Counted from the stretch's first letter, positions 1-5,937 are shown. The stretch: 6,076 nucleotides of DNA from Armatimonadota bacterium (GCA_016868955.1 VGFF01000121.1:1-6076), one strand, 5' to 3'. The notes: generated by a model from the letters alone, not told the origin. Program-made: numbers and translations.

Positions 1-218
1 CAATCCGACGAGCCGCATGAGGGCGCGCGCCGACTGGATATCTTCGGCCAGGCTCGTGCCCCCACCAGAGGGCACCCCGGCCTTGCGCGCGCCGGCGCGC
101 GCAGCCTTGGGACGTTGATGCCGCCGATCTTGATCGTTCCGTTCGCGAGCGCGATGCGCAGCAGCAACGCGGGAATGCCGCCGCCGGCGAGGATCGCGTT
201 CACGGCGGCCTGGCCCAT
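1..218 (-). CDS. Partial unknown protein, probable frameshift
   Basis: I do not recognise this gene. The minus strand reads from an ATG at 218 into an alanine/glycine-rich hydrophobic stretch (MGQAAVNAILAGGGIPALLL) and then IALANGTIKIGGINV. Around 109-111 (a GGG run on the plus strand) this frame turns into arginine/proline-rich text, whereas the neighbouring frame reads convincingly as protein to the window edge: PSGGGTSLAEDIQSARALM and onward. One base missing from the run would join the two parts. It could be a sequencing or assembly slip or a genuine frameshift. The C-terminus lies outside the window. No good ribosome binding site sits just before the ATG; an AGGAGG lies about 37 bases upstream, so the true start may be further up. 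Confidence is low because the gene is partial and unidentified. Confidence 0.35.
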   Translation of the reverse strand, partial: MGQAAVNAILAGGGIPALLLRIALANGTIKIGGINVPRLRAPARARPGCPLVGARAWPKISSRRAPSCGSSD

Positions 219-906
219 GATCGTTTCGGTTCGGAGTGGCTTAGGTCTGGTGGGAATGGGTTCCTCCTGGAGGACGGCGGTGCTCGCGTCGGACGTAGTA
301 CGAGAACGTCGTGCGCTCCCAATGCGTAAGTCCGGCGTCCTTTGACAGCGAAAGCCGGTCCCACGATCTAGGCTACGGGATTTGGAAACGTTCCCCTTCA
401 CGAAGATCGGAGATTGTTGGACTGTGGCGCCGGAAGCGCGGGCGGCAGGTCCTAGATCGGCAGGCTCCGACATGCCGCCGCGATGGTTAGCCCGTCCCGA
501 TCGCCTCCATCGAGGACATTCAGCTGCCCGCATCGTGAAGTCGAAGTTGAGGCCGGACCGTCTTTCACCGGCGGAGGAGTAGGCACGTCCCCGTTGTGTA
601 GCTCGGTCATGGAACGCGCCGCGAGACACGCAACAGGAGGTCCGTTGCGCGGCCGGCGGCGCCCATCGCGAGAGACGGATGAAAGCACGCAAGCGCGACG
701 AGTTGCTGCGGACGTCGAAGAGTCTAATCGGCAAGAATGGGCGGCGCCACACAGTCGAGTCGTGGCGGCACGAGGGTTCCTTGGGTCGCTTCGCGCGTAA
801 TCCAGTACTTCATCCGGTTGGGAGGCGATCGTCACGCTCGGCCCCGCCGCCGCACGGTCGTGCAGTTCCGAGCGTTTTGGAACATCGCGGGAATAGGGAG
901 GTCGCC
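219..906. other. Region with no convincing gene
   Basis: Long open frames exist on both strands here, but they overlap one another, are rich in Arg, Ser and Pro, and show no motif, signal peptide or hydrophobic core, as expected for chance frames in GC-rich DNA. I found no tRNA-like arm, CRISPR repeat or clear terminator. A TTGACA at 351-356 lacks a good -10 partner. The right end must hold the promoter and leader of the gene at 907; only its ribosome binding site (GGGAGG, 896-901) is clear. Confidence 0.5.
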
Positions 907-1329
907 ATGTCCGCGGATGAGACGATTTCGCAAACACTGCTCCAGATCCAGCGCGCCGCTTCCGTCCAGCAAGTCTACGGCGAGCCCATCACGGTAGGCG
1001 GCGAGACCGTCATTCCCGTGGCGGAAGTCCGCTACAGTTTCGGGTTCGGCTTCGGAGCCGGCCCGAACCGCGCTGCTTCGAAGCCCAAGAAGCGCCCGGC
1101 GGAGGGCCCCAACGGTCAGGGAACGACCCCTGGCAACGCCGATCCGGCCGGCGATTCCGCTGGCGGCGGAGCCGGCGGAAAGGCGAGCGCTCGCCCGGTG
1201 GGTTACCTCATGGTCCGAGAAGGCGAGGTCCGGTTCGAGCCGGTCGTCGACGTCAGCCGCCTGGCGATGATGGCGATCGTGACCGTTGGCTGGCTATTCT
1301 ACCTCGTCAGCCGGGCCCGCCGGCGTTGA
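907..1329 (+). CDS. GerW/YtfJ-family protein with C-terminal membrane anchor
   Basis: A 140-residue protein of the GerW (sporulation protein YtfJ) family. Family signatures are visible: an N-terminal helix followed by VYGEPITVGGETVIPVAEV (residues 23-41), a glycine/phenylalanine motif SFGFGFGAG (44-52), a glycine-rich disordered insert (about 55-93) and the second conserved strand pair RPVGYLMVREGEVRFEPVVD (96-115). Residues 118-135 form one hydrophobic helix ending in SRARRR, so the C-terminus is probably a tail anchor with the positive end in the cytoplasm. B. subtilis GerW is needed for germination of spores, but relatives occur widely in bacteria that do not sporulate and their role there is unknown. 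The ATG at 907 is preceded by GGGAGG five bases upstream. An in-frame start at 679 would add 76 Arg/His-rich residues without family similarity, so I reject it. It stands alone, 193 bases before the next gene. Confidence 0.85.
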   Translation: MSADETISQTLLQIQRAASVQQVYGEPITVGGETVIPVAEVRYSFGFGFGAGPNRAASKPKKRPAEGPNGQGTTPGNADPAGDSAGGGAGGKASARPVGYLMVREGEVRFEPVVDVSRLAMMAIVTVGWLFYLVSRARRR

Positions 1330-1522
1330 AACGGGGTGCCTTGGGGTCGCCACGTCGACAGCCCGCCAGAAATGTCTGATTCTTCAATTGAAATAAACCC
1401 CTAGCTCATCCCTTTGACGGGTGGCGTCCGAATTGCTGCTACCTGATGATGCTCTTGCTCAGGAATCCAATCGAAACGCTGAGCCCGCCCGATGCTCTGC
1501 CGATTGGTGTGGAGGGTTGTGA

Positions 1523-1981
1523 ATGAAGAAGGTCATCCTCGGACTCATCGTCGCGGCCGCCCTGTTGGGCGGCGCCTCTCAGGTGTCCGCGGCCACGCTG
1601 ATCGGCACGTTGCGGGACTTTTGCGCGCCCGACATCGTCGGCGCGTGCACGCGCCTCACGGACTTCGAGGGTGCCATCTCCGGATTGGCGACCGGGATGG
1701 TTAGCTCGACGCTGAGCGGCGGCCTGCCGGCGTTCGTGGCGCCGGACGGCACGGCGTACATCACGGTCGTCGATGGGCGTCGTCCCGGGCACAGCTTCGG
1801 TATGACGGCGGTGGAGTTCGCGATGGAGATGCGGCGGCACGGCGTCGTCGATGCCGTGCACCTGGACGGCGGCGGGTCCGCGACGCTCGTCGTGCGCGGG
1901 CGCGTCGTCAACCGTCCCTCGGATGCAGGCGGCGAGCGCGCCGTCGCCGACGCGCTGCTGCTGTTCTCGCGCGATCGCTAG
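1523..1981 (+). CDS. Secreted protein with truncated phosphodiester glycosidase (NAGPA) domain
   Basis: A 152-residue protein. Residues 1-23 are a clear signal peptide (MKK, then a hydrophobic core ending VSA). Residues about 75-149 match the C-terminal part of the NAGPA/phosphodiester glycosidase domain: TAYITVVDGRRPGHSFGMT, then VDAVHLDGGGSATLVV and the family hallmark VVNRPSDAGGERAVADALLL. The family cleaves N-acetylglucosamine from phosphodiesters (the mammalian uncovering enzyme) and acts on cell-surface glycans in bacteria. Family members are usually 250-400 residues, and here the N-terminal half of the domain is missing: residues 24-74 do not resemble it. The gene may therefore be a remnant or chimera, or a minimal version. 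The ATG has a good GGAGGG six bases upstream (1511-1516). It converges on copD with an 18-base gap and has no evident link to copper. Confidence 0.75.
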   Translation: MKKVILGLIVAAALLGGASQVSAATLIGTLRDFCAPDIVGACTRLTDFEGAISGLATGMVSSTLSGGLPAFVAPDGTAYITVVDGRRPGHSFGMTAVEFAMEMRRHGVVDAVHLDGGGSATLVVRGRVVNRPSDAGGERAVADALLLFSRDR

Positions 1982-1999
1982 GCCGGCGGCGGCGCGCCG

Positions 2000-3175
2000 C
2001 TATCGGGCCTCGAGCTCCAGACGCGCGCGCCCCTCGGGCAGCACGACCAAGAGCGTCCACCGCCCCGCCATGTCGGATCGGATGCGGACTTGATAGCGGC
2101 CAGGGCCGACGCGCGTTGCCGCCAGAAGACCGCTGTCCATGTCGTGTCCGGGCATCGACACGCGTACGCCGATCGGTGTGGCTGGCGGCGGACCGTTGCC
2201 GGCTGCGTCGGTCACGTGAAGACTGATCTGGATCGTCGCATCCGGTCCGGCCACGGCGCGCGCTTGGACCAACCATGGCGCAGGGGCAGGCTCGACGGTG
2301 ATGAGACGCAGGACACGGCGCGCCGGCTCTGGCGGCGCGGTGGCGGTCAAGAAGCCCGTGACCAAGACGATCGCGAGCAACACCACGGACTCGAGGCGCA
2401 CGTTTCGTCTCAGCGCATCGCCGGCGGCGCCCGCCCGCAGCGCGCGCAGACCGCGCCAGCGGTTGAACGCGGCAATGCCGAGCGCGAGCGCGAACAATGC
2501 GAGCTTGGCGAGCAGCAGGTTGCCGTACACCGTCCGGACGAGCGCCGGCGGCCCCCAGATGCGCAGCAAGGCGGCGTAGGCGCCCGTTGTCATCAGCAGT
2601 ATGACGGCGGCAAGGCCCGTCGCCGACACGCTGTCGAAGATGGCGATTAGACGCGCGCGCCGCGTGCCTTCGTCGCGCCGCCAGAGGGGCGAATACGCCA
2701 CGCCGACGACGGCACCCAGCCACACCGCAGCCGCGACGCCGTGCACGACGTCGAGGAGAATCGCCACGGGCCCGGGATGACCGGCGGCGTGGCTTGTCAC
2801 GGAAATCGACGCGAACATGATTACGATGGCGGCGATGGCCACGATCGAGCCGCCTCGCCGCGAATGAGACGACAGGAGTCCCAGCACGCCTGCCAGGGCG
2901 ACCCTTGCCAAGGTCGCATTTCCTTGACGGCTCTCCATCGCATAGCGCCAGAAGAACGACGGGTCGGCGCCGACGCCGATGCGCAGCGCCGCCTCAGCGA
3001 GGTCACCGATGCTCGCGGCCACCGTCACCGCGGCTGCTGTCCACGCCCACCGGGACACGAATTGCCTCACCGTGGCGTCGGCGTCCCGTCCCACGACCAC
3101 GTGCAGGAACCAGGCTGCGCCGCCAAGCAGCGTCGCGCCGATGAGTGTCGCGGCGGCGAGCAGGCCGTCGATCAT
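2000..3175 (-). CDS. copD: CopD-family copper transport membrane protein with C-terminal YtkA/FixH-like domain
   Basis: A 391-residue inner-membrane protein of the CopD/YcnJ copper-resistance family, thought to move copper across the membrane with periplasmic CopC. About eight hydrophobic segments are visible: near 5-28, 43-65, 88-102, 110-127, 137-161, 183-204, 217-237 and 261-280. Family marks include SHAAGHPG (128-135), the DVVHGVAAAVWLGAV helix (142-156) and the TGFLTATAPPEP exit (273-284). Residues about 290-391 form an extra beta-rich domain predicted to be periplasmic. It holds MPGHDMDSG (341-349) and a GRYQVRIRSDMAGRWTLLVV strand pair, typical of YtkA/FixH-like domains; H344, M341 and M346 could bind metal. 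The ATG at 3175 overlaps the upstream copC stop as ATGA, which implies coupled translation and fixes the start. The open frame extends up to 3670, but that part only shadows copC in another frame. Last gene of the leftward set. Confidence 0.88.
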   Translation of the reverse strand: MIDGLLAAATLIGATLLGGAAWFLHVVVGRDADATVRQFVSRWAWTAAAVTVAASIGDLAEAALRIGVGADPSFFWRYAMESRQGNATLARVALAGVLGLLSSHSRRGGSIVAIAAIVIMFASISVTSHAAGHPGPVAILLDVVHGVAAAVWLGAVVGVAYSPLWRRDEGTRRARLIAIFDSVSATGLAAVILLMTTGAYAALLRIWGPPALVRTVYGNLLLAKLALFALALGIAAFNRWRGLRALRAGAAGDALRRNVRLESVVLLAIVLVTGFLTATAPPEPARRVLRLITVEPAPAPWLVQARAVAGPDATIQISLHVTDAAGNGPPPATPIGVRVSMPGHDMDSGLLAATRVGPGRYQVRIRSDMAGRWTLLVVLPEGRARLELEAR

Positions 3176-3627
3176 CGCGGGCGCACGATGAACAACGCGT
3201 AGTCCTGCGTCGTATGCGTGTCGATCGACAGAACTTTCCACATCGTGACGTAGGCGCCCGATCGCAAGCTCGGGCGCAGGCGCACCGTCACTTCTCGCGC
3301 CGTGCGGCTCGGCGCGACGAATCCGTCGTCGACGCGGGCCGGCTCGTCGCCGCGCCGATCGAGGACTTGCGACACGAGCACCGCGGCCGCGCCGTGCATT
3401 CGTCGCTCGTCGCTCCCGGGCTCGATCGCCAGCGGATACACCTTGAACGTGCTGAATCGCACCTCGATCGGTTCCGAGAACGCGAGCCGGATCTCGCGCG
3501 GCGCTTCGGTCAGCGCCGCCCCGTCGGCTGGGAAGATCGCATCGAGGTAGGCGTGCGCGGTGGCCGCCCGCGCGAACGCGAACGCGGCCACCGTGACGAA
3601 GAGGGCGACGAGAATACGCCCGATCAC
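3172..3627 (-). CDS. copC: CopC-like periplasmic copper-binding protein
   Basis: A 151-residue CopC domain protein. Residues 1-24 are a signal peptide (MIGRILVALF onward, ending RAATA), leaving a mature N-terminal His25. The domain shows HAYLDAIFPADGAALTEAPR (25-44), the family strand IRLAFSEPIE (46-55) and the closing AYVTMWKVLSIDTH followed by YALFIV. In characterised CopC proteins Cu(II) is held by the N-terminal His with an Asp-X-His pair; D136 and H138 here supply it as D-T-H instead of the usual D-G-H. The middle (about 67-105) is longer than usual and charged. The start is a GTG at 3627 that overlaps the upstream stop as GTGA, and its stop overlaps copD as ATGA. This compact chain supports one operon. 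It should deliver copper to the adjacent CopD (family knowledge; partner inferred from position). Confidence 0.88.
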   Translation of the reverse strand: MIGRILVALFVTVAAFAFARAATAHAYLDAIFPADGAALTEAPREIRLAFSEPIEVRFSTFKVYPLAIEPGSDERRMHGAAAVLVSQVLDRRGDEPARVDDGFVAPSRTAREVTVRLRPSLRSGAYVTMWKVLSIDTHTTQDYALFIVRPR

Positions 3628-4106
3628 GGGAACCGCAGCGTGTTTTGGGCCGCGATCTCGTGCGTCCCATACGTCTCGTCGAACGAGACGTCGGCGACGG
3701 TGCCCCAGATGCGGATGCGATAGACCCCTGGCTGCGTGAGGATAAAGTCGGATGTGTAGGAGCCGGGACGCGCGAATTGCGCGCGTAATGGAAGCGGGCG
3801 CCGCGCCCGACCGTCGGGGGAAATGATCTCCGCCGAAATGCTGCGCTCGAGGTTCGACACCGGTTGGTTGTCCGCGGTCCGGACGATCAGATCCAAGCCG
3901 TTGACCATATCGGTGTAGGCGGGCTCGCGGACGAGGCCGACGATGATCTTGAAACGCCCGCCGCCAATCTCCTTCGTCTCGTGGGCTTGTGCCTGTGACC
4001 CGGCCGGGATGATACCGAGACCCAGGACGGCGAGCGCCAAGACTCTTGCGGCGATCGTGGATGGCGTCAGCATCCGCCGGCGCCACAATGCATTTCGCGA
4101 TGACAT
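3624..4106 (-). CDS. Secreted beta-rich protein of copper-locus family, function unknown
   Basis: A 160-residue exported protein. Residues 12-41 make a signal peptide ending GSQAQA, so the mature protein would begin with His42 (HETKEIGGGRFKIIVGL). The rest is beta-strand-like: REPAYTDMVNGLDLIVRTAD (60-79), NLERSISAEI (85-94), the ARPGSYTSDFILTQPGVYRI strand pair (112-131) and IWGTVADVSFDETY. From memory, secreted proteins with this pattern occur near CopC, CopD and YtkA genes and look like immunoglobulin-type sandwiches; no biochemical role is known to me. Copper binding is suggested by context and the exposed N-terminal His, not shown. The ATG at 4106 has GGAGGT four bases upstream; an ATG at 4073 (Met12) would also leave the signal peptide intact. 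The stop overlaps copC as GTGA, and the upstream His-rich gene ends 95 bases away. Confidence 0.8.
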   Translation of the reverse strand: MSSRNALWRRRMLTPSTIAARVLALAVLGLGIIPAGSQAQAHETKEIGGGRFKIIVGLVREPAYTDMVNGLDLIVRTADNQPVSNLERSISAEIISPDGRARRPLPLRAQFARPGSYTSDFILTQPGVYRIRIWGTVADVSFDETYGTHEIAAQNTLRFP

Positions 4107-4110
4107 GATG

Positions 4111-4116
4111 ACCTCC
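4111..4116 (-). promoter_or_regulatory. Ribosome binding site for the 160-residue secreted protein
   Basis: The minus strand reads GGAGGT four bases before ATG 4106, a strong Shine-Dalgarno match with slightly short spacing. It favours Met1 over Met12 as start and is the only good ribosome binding site for the next three leftward genes, which depend on overlapping start/stop codons. Confidence 0.6.
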
Positions 4117-4201
4117 GATCTGCAGTACGGCCGGCACCTTGGGATCGGTGCGACGTAACGCGATGGCGCGCGATGCGCGTCACGGACGGTGCGGGCGCAG
4201 A

Positions 4202-4795
4202 TCAGAGGCGCTCAGGAGGCGGGATCGGAATCATGCGATCCCAGGTCTTCGTTCGCGGCGGGGCAGAGGCAACGCGGAACAGCTGACGTTCGGGCGGCAC
4301 GATAGGCGTGCCGCCGTACGCCGTCGCGGACGTGGCGCCGTTGGCGGTGACCTTGCCTGTCGCCGCGGCGCCGTCTCCACGGACCGAAACGACGAGGGCG
4401 CCGCCATGCGCCTTCGCATCGACTGTCTTGGTCTCCAAAGAAGGCACAAGGCCATCGCCTGACGTTTCCCGACCCGTAGCCGGTGATGCATGAGGGTGTG
4501 GCGCCGCGTGGTGATGCGCCGCTGGATGCGATGTCCTCTTCGCCACCGCCCGGTTCCGTCGGGTTGATCGGTGGTGTTCGGTCAGGGCTTCCGCAGCGAC
4601 CTCCGGGGTCGCCGCGACGACGGCGTGCGTGTGGTACGGATCCCGCTCCGTGGCGTTCGGATCGCCCGCCGACGCCGCCAACGCGGCCGTGAACGCGACG
4701 AGTGCGACCCAGGCGAGGATCGACCGGCACCAGCGCCGCCGGCCGAGCGGCACCAGGCATGTACGTTCGCAGCGATCCGAGAACACCGCCTTCAT
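4202..4795 (-). CDS. Histidine-rich exported or membrane-anchored protein, putative metal binder
   Basis: A 197-residue protein of no family I recognise. The N-terminus is basic with cysteines (C9, C13, C23; GRRRWCR at 18-24), followed by one hydrophobic segment (about 26-43, ending LAASAG) that could be a signal peptide or a single membrane span. The outside part has ten histidines between residues 55 and 102, including HTH (55-57), HH (74-75), HHH (94-96) and HPH (100-102). The rest is Ala/Thr/Gly-rich with a Pro-rich tail (IPIPPPERL). A periplasmic copper or other metal buffer is inferred from composition and position upstream of the copC-copD genes. The ATG at 4795 is chosen because GAAGGAAGG (4804-4812) lies eight bases before it; a TTG at 4801 would sit only two bases away. 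Codons strongly favour G or C at third positions, supporting this frame over the overlapping minus-strand frame (4212-4952). Confidence 0.68.
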   Translation of the reverse strand: MKAVFSDRCERTCLVPLGRRRWCRSILAWVALVAFTAALAASAGDPNATERDPYHTHAVVAATPEVAAEALTEHHRSTRRNRAVAKRTSHPAAHHHAAPHPHASPATGRETSGDGLVPSLETKTVDAKAHGGALVVSVRGDGAAATGKVTANGATSATAYGGTPIVPPERQLFRVASAPPRTKTWDRMIPIPPPERL

Positions 4796-4912
4796 GAACA
4801 AAGCCTTCCTTCGAGCCGCTCCCGAGGGGCCCCTCCCCGCTTATCGCAAGCAGGCATTCTCGATGGCTCGCGGGAATCTGGCAGCTGTGCGCAAGCGAAT
4901 GATGAGATTGGC
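4796..4912. promoter_or_regulatory. Divergent spacer of the copper locus with a 12-base palindrome
   Basis: These 117 bases separate the leftward His-rich gene from the rightward copC, so they should hold promoters for both directions. They contain a perfect palindrome, GAGGGGCCCCTC (4824-4835), an imperfect inverted repeat (ATTCTCG at 4856-4862 against CGGGAAT at 4871-4877) and two direct copies of CGCAAGC 45 bases apart (4845-4851 and 4890-4896). No -10/-35 pair is convincing by eye. The palindrome could be an operator for a metal-responsive regulator or simply GC-rich sequence; it does not match a copper operator I know. Confidence 0.45.
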
Positions 4913-5281
4913 ATGAGAACGCGAGCGATTCTTCTCTTCTTCTTGATCGCAATGGTTACGCCACGGGTCGCCTCGGCGCACGCCGCGTTCGTCCGCTCCG
5001 ATCCGCGCGCCGGCAGCGTCGTCACCGGCGTCAACAGCGTACACGCGTGGTTCCGCGAGGAGCTCGATCCGCGGCGCAGCCGATTGGACGTCCTCGATGC
5101 TGCCGGTCGTCGCGTGACCGGAGGCCGAGGCACAGTCGACCTGCAGGACATGTCCCGGAAATCGATGCGGACAGGCATCGTCGCCTTCGCACCTGGTCGC
5201 TACACGGTGGTTTGGGAAGCATGGTCCGCCGAAGACGGACACCGCGAAGCCGGGAGATTCTCTTTCGTCGTGCGTCGTTGA
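4913..5281 (+). CDS. copC: CopC-like periplasmic copper-binding protein (second copy)
   Basis: A 122-residue CopC domain protein, close to the usual size. Residues 1-22 are a signal peptide (MRTRAILLFFLIAMV, ending VASA), exposing His23 as the mature N-terminus. The domain runs HAAFVRSDPRAGSVV (23-37), then VHAWFREELDP in place of the usual LxFSEP strand, to the closing RYTVVWEAWSAEDGHREAGR (96-115) and FSFVV. His23, D108 and H110 give the Cu(II) ligand set of characterised CopC proteins. The strand variant FREELD, where most relatives have FSEP, marks it as divergent. The ATG at 4913 is the only start that leaves a proper signal peptide; the ribosome binding site is weak (GATGAGATT). An open frame extending upstream to 4571 is not used. 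The stop overlaps the next start as TTGA. First gene of the rightward set. Confidence 0.85.
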   Translation: MRTRAILLFFLIAMVTPRVASAHAAFVRSDPRAGSVVTGVNSVHAWFREELDPRRSRLDVLDAAGRRVTGGRGTVDLQDMSRKSMRTGIVAFAPGRYTVVWEAWSAEDGHREAGRFSFVVRR

Positions 5282-5937
5282 CTCGCGTCTTCTTCGGCTC
5301 CGTGCTGCTCGCTTTGCTCGCGCTTCTCGCCGGCGCTGGCATTCTGCTGCCGGTTTCCCCCGCGCAGGCGCACGCCGTGCTCGTGCGCGCCTCTCCGCCC
5401 AGCGGCGCCGCGCTCGACCGTGGTCCGCGGGAGATCTCGTTGCGGTTCAGCGAGCCAATCGATCGACGGGTCAGCGCGATCGATATACACGACGCGGGTG
5501 GACGTGCCGAGATCCCGCGCTCTTCCGTTGCCGCCAACGGCCTGACGCTCTCGGCGCCACTCCCCCAGCTCCCGCGCGGGATGTACACAGTGCGCTGGCG
5601 CGTCTTGTCGGCAGTGGACGGCCACGTCACGAGCGGGTTCTATTTGTTCGCGGTCGGTCCGGCGTCGCCGGAGGCGTTCCGCGCCAGCGCCGGCACGAAG
5701 CCCGACGACGCCGTCGTCGTCGCGCGAGCGCGCGAAGCGCTGGCGGCCGGGGAGTTCCAATGGGCCGCCGAGCTCGCTGACTGTCTGCTCACCAACGACG
5801 GCGCGCACATCGCCGCCAAGCACGTGAAAGCGCAAGCGCTCACGGAGTTGGGCGAGCGGCAGATCAATGCGAACGCGCGGAACTACTACCTCTCTGCGGC
5901 TCAGTTTCTGTTGCGGGACCTGTCATTGGAACAATGA
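5278..5937 (+). CDS. CopC domain fused to alkylsulfatase dimerisation-like domain
   Basis: A 219-residue exported protein with two parts. Residues 1-31 are a signal peptide (hydrophobic 7-26, ending PAQA), leaving His32 first. Residues 32-126 are a canonical CopC domain: HAVLVRASPPSGAALDRGPR, ISLRFSEPID, then MYTVRWRVLSAVDGH and FYLFAV; His32, D114 and H116 are the expected Cu(II) ligands. Residues about 145-215 are a different, helical unit reading AREALAAGEFQWAAELAD, KHVKAQALTELGERQ and NANARNYYLSAAQ. I recognise this as the dimerisation domain of alkylsulfatases (Alkyl_sulf_dimr), which normally follows a metallo-beta-lactamase domain; no such catalytic domain is here. The helices probably make the copper-binding domain a dimer (inference). 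No ATG gives a signal peptide; a TTG at 5278 overlapping the previous stop as TTGA is the likely start. The frame is open well upstream (to 5047), but that part shadows the previous gene. Confidence 0.82.
   Translation: MTRVFFGSVLLALLALLAGAGILLPVSPAQAHAVLVRASPPSGAALDRGPREISLRFSEPIDRRVSAIDIHDAGGRAEIPRSSVAANGLTLSAPLPQLPRGMYTVRWRVLSAVDGHVTSGFYLFAVGPASPEAFRASAGTKPDDAVVVARAREALAAGEFQWAAELADCLLTNDGAHIAAKHVKAQALTELGERQINANARNYYLSAAQFLLRDLSLEQ

Noticed and set aside
241..372. Minus-strand stretch reading THWERTTFSYYVRREHR
   Set aside because: Looks protein-like but is only 43 codons between stops and has no start codon; perhaps a gene remnant, not supportable as a feature.
679..906. In-frame N-terminal extension of the GerW-family gene
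   Set aside because: The 76 extra residues are Arg/His-rich with no family similarity, while ATG 907 has a good ribosome binding site at 896-901.
452..937. 161-codon minus-strand open frame upstream of the GerW-family gene
   Set aside because: Arg/Ser/Pro-rich without motifs, signal peptide or hydrophobic core, and it overlaps the confirmed gene start; typical chance frame in GC-rich DNA.
1414..1442. Promoter-like TTGACG with TGCTAC 17 bases later, before the NAGPA gene
   Set aside because: The -10 element matches the consensus at only two of six positions; a nearby TTCAATTGAA palindrome (1383-1392) is also too short to interpret.
1989..2000. GCGGCGCGCCGC palindrome in the convergent gap between the NAGPA gene and copD
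   Set aside because: Well placed for a shared terminator, but it has no loop and no T-run on either side, and such dyads are common at this GC content.
3176..3670. 165-codon upstream extension of copD
   Set aside because: Arg-rich shadow of copC in another frame; the ATGA overlap at 3172-3175 fixes the start of copD.
4117..4203. Inverted GATCTGC (4117-4123) and GCAGATC (4197-4203) flanking the 95-base gap downstream of the His-rich gene
   Set aside because: Short arms about 73 bases apart are expected by chance; no other regulatory signal supports them.
4629..4916. 95-codon plus-strand frame ending in ATGA overlap with the rightward copC
   Set aside because: The overlap is tempting, but the frame lies mostly antisense to the His-rich gene and shows no family feature.
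4212..4952. 246-codon minus-strand frame overlapping the His-rich gene
   Set aside because: Lacks a signal peptide or membrane segment, is low-complexity, crosses the divergent promoter region and overlaps the start of the rightward copC.
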